Source: Methylomarinum sp.
Lineage (GTDB): Bacteria > Pseudomonadota > Gammaproteobacteria > Methylococcales > Methylomonadaceae
Direction of reading: 5' to 3'
Length of the DNA stretch: 36,010 nucleotides
Assembly: GCA_013139755.1 (NCBI GenBank)
Contig: WTAG01000254.1
Coordinates: forward strand, 1 to 36,010
A program made the translations under genes and the position numbers. The first letter of the stretch is position 1. Each line of letters opens with the position of its first letter. Positions 32,460 to 36,010 of this stretch are shown here, piece after piece. The notes beneath the pieces are model-generated. The model saw only the letters and a program-made list of their open reading frames with translations, was not told the origin of the DNA and searched no databases.

Positions 32460-32605
32460 CCAAAGGTACTGACTTTAAAAATGTCACGGCAGCAAAAATT
32501 AACCGTATAGAAAAACAACTCAACAATCGTCCTAGAAAATGTTTAAATTACCAAACACCCTACGAGATGTTTAGTTTGGTTCGTGGTGCACTTGCAGGCT
32601 GCTAA
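32460..32605 (+). pseudogene. IS30-family transposase C-terminal remnant
   Basis: The plus-strand frame reads KGTDFKNVTAAKINRIEKQL, then NNRPRKCLNYQTPYEMF and SLVRGALAGC before a stop at 32603-32605. The segment L-N-x-R-P-R-K-C-L-x-Y-x-T-P-x-E is the conserved C-terminal end of IS30 transposases. Everything upstream of about 32460 is lost. The remaining parts of 32346-32684 show no gene; a weak TAGCC/GGCTA stem around 32380 could serve as terminator for the methyltransferase gene. Confidence 0.85.
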
Positions 32606-32684
32606 TTCGGCTTTCTAAATATCGAGGTATTAATGAGGAATGTTGATGCACATAGGGCAGGCATTGAGGTAAATGTTGCTTGAT

Positions 32685-33392
32685 TTAATTGATTTTATTT
32701 TCTTCTAACCTTTCTTCATAAACACTAAGTACTTTAGCGGGATCACCTGAAACAAGGCTAATGCCTTCATCGATAAGCACTGCTCGGTCACATAATCGTA
32801 AAATTTGCTGGTGTGAATGGGATACCAGTACTATAGTTTGTTGAGATTGAATCTTTGCCACCATCGTGCGTTCGGCTTTTTGTTTAAAGTGCAGATCGCC
32901 AACACTTAAAACTTCATCGACTAGTAAAACATCCGGACTAATGATAGTAGTGATGGAAAACCCGAGGCGGGCACGCATACCGGTTGAGTATGTTCTTACT
33001 GGTTCAAAGAAAAAGTCTCCTAGCTCTGAATATTCCTGAATTTCATTTAACTTGCTTTGAACTTCACGTCGGGAAGAACCCTGTAACATTCCGCTGAGAA
33101 TCGCGTTGTCGCTTCCGTTAAGATTAGGGTCGAAACCAGCTTGTAATGCTAATAGCGAGACTGAAGCGCCATGGTTAATTATTTTTCCACTATCAGGGCG
33201 GATAACACCAGAGATTATACGTAATAAGGTGGATTTACCTGAGCCGTTTCGACCCAGGATGCCAAGCGTTTCGCCGGGATAGATATCCAGGTTTATTGAT
33301 TTTAGTGCATCGAAATAACTTTTTTTTCTGAATATGTTTCCGCTACGCTTATAACGTACAGCGACGTCTTGCAATGAGATAATTGGTTTCAT
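32685..33392 (-). CDS. polysaccharide ABC exporter ATP-binding protein (Wzt/KpsT type)
   Basis: This 235-residue ATPase has the Walker A loop G-R-N-G-S-G-K-S-T at 47-55, the signature YSTGMRARL at 135-143, Walker B VLLVDE at 155-160 and the switch histidine in SHSHQQI at about 192. The sequence GMRARLGFS and the length place it with Wzt, KpsT and TagH type ATPases that drive export of polysaccharides across the inner membrane. It lacks the C-terminal carbohydrate-binding domain found in long Wzt proteins, so it should export without terminal-cap recognition. It starts 6 bases after the permease gene on the same strand, with GGAA as ribosome binding site. The likely cargo is the glycan made by the neighbouring enzymes, though both flanks are insertion-element debris. 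Confidence 0.92.
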   Translation of the reverse strand: MKPIISLQDVAVRYKRSGNIFRKKSYFDALKSINLDIYPGETLGILGRNGSGKSTLLRIISGVIRPDSGKIINHGASVSLLALQAGFDPNLNGSDNAILSGMLQGSSRREVQSKLNEIQEYSELGDFFFEPVRTYSTGMRARLGFSITTIISPDVLLVDEVLSVGDLHFKQKAERTMVAKIQSQQTIVLVSHSHQQILRLCDRAVLIDEGISLVSGDPAKVLSVYEERLEENKIN

Positions 33393-33398
33393 TAGCGA

Positions 33399-34865
33399 TT
33401 ATTCCATGATAATTCGAGGATAAATATAGCGTAGTCGCTTGTATATCAATATCATTACAGTGCAAGCTGCAGCGCTACTTACGCCCCACCAGGTGAGTGT
33501 TTGCATGTCTGGAAGTATGCCGTCAATAAAGAGTTCACGGTAACACTTTAGAAGGAATGCCATAGGGTTTAGTAAAAATAAACTCTGCCACTCTGGCGAA
33601 ATTGTACGATAGTCGTAGAAAATACCAGATAAAAACATCAGCAGCGTAAGTCCGGTGGGAACCAGATAGATGAGGTCGCGTATGAATGGAATTATAGCGG
33701 CTACCATACTGGCAACGGCAATAGTCAAGAGTGTTTGTACGGCTATGACGGGTACAAGAGCCCACCAGAGTGCTCCAGGTGAGTAGTCTTGTAGCCAGAG
33801 AAAACCAAACAGTAAGATAAATACCGGAATTTGTTTAAGAGTGGCTTGTAGTAGACTAACTAGTGGAAAAACAACAGATGGGATGCCTACCTGGAGCATG
33901 AGATTTTGTCCGGTAATGATGCTGTTGCTACTACCGTTGACTGCTTTCAGGAACCACATCCAGGGAATCAGACCGGTGAGTAGAAAAACGGGGTAGTTCT
34001 CGCCGCCGCGCTGTAATAGGAGGTCAAATACTAGATAGTACACAACCATGTGTAACAATGGCTCAAGAATCCACCAACCATAACTGAGGTAGTTGTGGTG
34101 TACTTCTGAACGTAGGTTGAATATCGCCTTTGTCCATATCAGTTCTAATAGCCTGCCAGGGCTGGTGTGGCCACCGTGCAATTTTGGCATGTCATGAATA
34201 CTGGCCTGGTTATTGAGGATGTCGGCACCGTATTGCTGAGCCAGAACTAATTGTCTGGCTTGCTTCGGTCGATCCAGTTGGCGCGCAGCCTCTGAGGCAC
34301 GTAAATAACCAGCGGGAATTTCCGGAAAGCGTGAGCGAAACTCCTCCCAGCGTTCCAGGGCAAGTTCCCATTGTTCTGCGTGCATGGCCAGTTCTGCGTG
34401 CTGAATGAAAGCCGCAGGTGCGTTTGGATCGCACTGTCGTGCCTTTTCATTGAAGATACTTGCTTGTTTCTGCTTGCCTTGATGTTCGGCACACTCGGCT
34501 GATTTCATCCAGAGTTGCAGGTTGTCCGGATATTTGTCGCGAGCCTGTTGTAAAAAATGTTCAGCTTCTCCCCATTGTTTGTTTTTCACCGATAGTTCAG
34601 CAGAAATTAGGTAGGTGTACGGGTTATTTGGAAATTGATTTCTGGCATGGGCTAATAAGTGGCCTGCTAGCTCAAGTTCGTCGCATGATATTTCAGTAAT
34701 GGCACCTTGTAGCCATGGCTCGGCTTGTGTTGGGTAGGTGGTTCTCAATACTGCCCATAGCGTTCTGGCCTTCAACCATTCTTTATTTCGCATGAATTGT
34801 TTAGGTAATTCAATGACTTCATTGAATGGAGGTGGCGTCGACTTAGTGTCTTGATTTGTATTCAT
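33399..34865 (-). CDS. TPR region fused to ABC-2 type polysaccharide exporter permease (Wzm-like)
   Basis: Residues 1-225 contain about six TPR-like helical pairs (for example EWLKARTLWAVLRTTYPTQA, WGEAEHFLQQARDKYPDN and WELALERWEEFRSRFPEIPA). Residues 235-488 form an ABC-2 permease: an amphipathic entry helix (LLELIWTKAIFNLRSE), then about six membrane spans (LLHMVVYYLVFDLLL; VFLLTGLIPWMWFLKAV; IPVFILLFGFLWL; WALVPVIAVQTLLTIAVASM; LIYLVPTGLTLLMFLSGIFY; AAACTVMILIY). Wzm-type permeases are usually about 260 residues, so the extra N-terminal TPR region is a fusion. It would lie in the cytoplasm and could dock glycan enzymes to the exporter. No strong ribosome binding site precedes the ATG. The ATPase partner follows immediately. 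Docking is inference. Confidence 0.88.
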   Translation of the reverse strand: MNTNQDTKSTPPPFNEVIELPKQFMRNKEWLKARTLWAVLRTTYPTQAEPWLQGAITEISCDELELAGHLLAHARNQFPNNPYTYLISAELSVKNKQWGEAEHFLQQARDKYPDNLQLWMKSAECAEHQGKQKQASIFNEKARQCDPNAPAAFIQHAELAMHAEQWELALERWEEFRSRFPEIPAGYLRASEAARQLDRPKQARQLVLAQQYGADILNNQASIHDMPKLHGGHTSPGRLLELIWTKAIFNLRSEVHHNYLSYGWWILEPLLHMVVYYLVFDLLLQRGGENYPVFLLTGLIPWMWFLKAVNGSSNSIITGQNLMLQVGIPSVVFPLVSLLQATLKQIPVFILLFGFLWLQDYSPGALWWALVPVIAVQTLLTIAVASMVAAIIPFIRDLIYLVPTGLTLLMFLSGIFYDYRTISPEWQSLFLLNPMAFLLKCYRELFIDGILPDMQTLTWWGVSSAAACTVMILIYKRLRYIYPRIIME

Positions 34866-35079
34866 AAAAGATAGTAGTTATGAATTATGTGTATTACAGT
34901 TATTGGAGTAATACGTTAGGTTCAAAATATGCAATATAGGGTATGGATAAGAAATATTGGTATTATAGTAGTTATTTTAGCTACTTAGGAATGATAATTA
35001 AACAACTTCTTAAACTAATCAACATAATTATGTGTTAATAGATGTTGAATCGAGTATTATCAGCATCATGATAACATAA

Positions 35080-36010
35080 GCCTATCCTCAAGAAATCGAA
35101 GCGCAAAAACTTGCCATGGATGAGACGATCAAGTGAAACCTGTCACGCAAGGTGATTGCAGAAAAGCTTCAAGAGAAAGGGATTAGTGTCAGCGTAACAG
35201 TGGTTAATCAACGCCTTAAAAAACATGGTTTTCGTGCTCGCCAAGCTTTCAAATCTGAAGCGAGGAAAAAGAATATTCCCCATCGTGATGAACCGTTTAA
35301 AAATATCAATAAGGACTGAGGATTTAATAACATCCAGAAGTTTGGCGTAGAATTCTAGTTTCACAGGAGTGTCAATAAAATGGGCGCATAGCAGGCTACG
35401 CAACTTTTTTATTGGTGCTTCTGTGAGACTAGAAGGCAAGTCAAAATCGGGAAGTTATTAAATCCTCAGTCCTAAGCCAAAGCAATCCTACACGGATGCA
35501 GGTAACCCTGTTCTGAGTATGGATGTAAAAAAAGAGCTGATTGGTAATTCCGTTCGCTCTGGAACATTGTATACGCAAGAAACAATCCGTGTGAATGACC
35601 ATGGTTTCCCTTTATACACAGAGGGAAAAGTCATTCCTCACGGCTTATATGACATCAATAAAAATACAGGCTATATCACACTGGGGACAAGTCACGACAC
35701 CTCTGAATTTGCCTGCGAATGCATTCGCCAATGGTGGTTATCCCACGGTTCTATTGGGTATTCAAAAGCTAATAGCTTTTTATTGCTTTGTGATTGTGGC
35801 GGAAGTAATAATGCACGCTATTATCTTTTTAAAGAAGACTTGTAACGGTTATCAGATGACTTGGGGATTGAAATTCGGATTGTACATTATCCACCCTATA
35901 CCTCAAAATACAATCCAATAGAACATCGATTATTTCCTCATATAACAAGAGCCTGTAAAGGTGTTGTGTTTAAAAGCGTTGAGTTGGTTAATCAGCTCAT
36001 GGGTAAAGCA
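35080..36010 (+). pseudogene. ISAzo13-family transposase, broken, runs off the right edge
   Basis: In one frame the plus strand reads AYPQEIEAQKLAMDETIK, a TGA at 35134-35136 (probably an original TGG), then NLSRKVIAEKLQEKGISVSV. It continues to RDEPFKNINK, where a MITE interrupts it at 35313-35472. Beyond the MITE it continues PKQSYTDAGNPVLSMDVKKE and then LIGN, HGLYDINKNTGYITLGTSHD, LLLCDCGGSNNARYYLF, a TAA at 35843-35845 (probably an original CAA), and RLSDDLGIEIRIVHYPPYTS with KYNPIEHRLF. These are the motifs of ISAzo13-type DDE transposases. Removing the MITE plus one copy of its target duplication restores the frame exactly. Two nonsense codons and the insertion make it non-functional. 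The spacer 34866-35079 before it shows only a small GTATTAC/GTAATAC repeat at 34891-34914. Confidence 0.88.
35313..35472. mobile_element. 160-bp MITE inserted in the ISAzo13-type transposase
   Basis: GGACTGAGGATTTAATAAC (35313-35331) is perfectly repeated in inverse at 35454-35472. TAA occurs directly on both sides (35310-35312 and 35473-35475), a 3-bp target duplication of the T-N-A type known from some IS5-group elements. The interior is an imperfect palindrome (CTAGTTTCACAGGAG against CTTCTGTGAGACTAG) around a central 23-bp motif at 35383-35405, which is almost identical to the centre of the hairpin at 18172-18309. It has no coding capacity and must depend on a transposase encoded elsewhere. 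Confidence 0.93.

Noticed and set aside
35143..35439. A 98-codon minus-strand open frame
   Set aside because: It crosses the MITE and the opposite strand of the ISAzo13-type pseudogene, so it is an accident of the insertion.
1..36010. CRISPR arrays, tRNA or rRNA genes, riboswitches
   Set aside because: No regularly spaced repeats, cloverleaf signatures or conserved rRNA segments were seen on either strand. The tandem repeats found are contiguous, without spacers.

Overview
The window looks like chromosome from an AT-rich, insertion-sequence-laden Gram-negative bacterium. A gammaproteobacterium is likely, but I cannot name the genus. The grounds are signal peptides typical of Gram-negative secretion, a U32-family gene, a HigB-type toxin remnant, a DsbD-alpha/SPATA20 periplasmic fusion, and a Wzm/Wzt-type glycan exporter. 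Most of the window serves the cell surface: secreted repeat proteins, glycosyltransferases, sulfotransferases, a pyruvyltransferase, methyltransferases and an ABC polysaccharide exporter. Broken genes and small hairpin elements lie between them.

Layout. Positions 1-432 hold the 5' end of a U32-family gene (minus strand) that runs off the left edge. Positions 541-1796 are wreckage: a gene tail, a frameshifted higB toxin, an internally deleted IS1-family element with perfect terminal repeats, and a 17-codon stump of a nucleotide-sugar epimerase. A GT2 glycosyltransferase (1802-2734) and an IS3-type remnant follow. A 1354-residue secreted protein with ten Ig-like/DUF11-like repeats (3094-7158, minus) is divergent from a three-gene secreted cassette (7489-12711, plus): FG-GAP/ASPIC beta-propeller protein, small secreted protein and trimeric fibre-like protein. 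A lone sulfotransferase (13061-14071) is followed by a deleted IS3-family element (14155-14723).

Positions 14748-21639 form a visibly GC-richer block of minus-strand genes in two operon-like runs. One run is a GT2-like/sulfotransferase fusion and two sulfotransferases. The other is a small unknown protein, a DxD glycosyltransferase, a sulfotransferase and a methyltransferase. MITE-like and hairpin elements lie between and beside the runs. A small secreted protein and a SPATA20-like periplasmic thioredoxin protein (22219-25194) return to AT-rich DNA. A plus-strand run (25476-32345) then encodes a 1633-residue protein (sulfotransferase, coiled coil, WbsX/GH99-like, GT4, GT2), a polysaccharide pyruvyltransferase and a methyltransferase. 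The right end holds an ABC exporter pair (32685-34865, minus) whose permease carries an N-terminal TPR region, bracketed by IS30 and ISAzo13 family remnants. The latter is itself interrupted by a 160-bp MITE with a 3-bp target duplication.

How the genes may work together (inference): six sulfotransferase-type P-loop domains within 17.5 kb, plus glycosyltransferases, pyruvylation, methylation and ABC export, point to a heavily decorated, sulfated surface glycan. The long secreted repeat and fibre proteins could be its carriers or partners, but nothing in the sequence proves a link. The most unusual items are the 1633-residue multi-enzyme with an 84-bp tandem repeat and an in-frame G8 tract, the glycosyltransferase-sulfotransferase fusion, the TPR-permease fusion, and two hairpin elements that share a near-identical 23-bp core.
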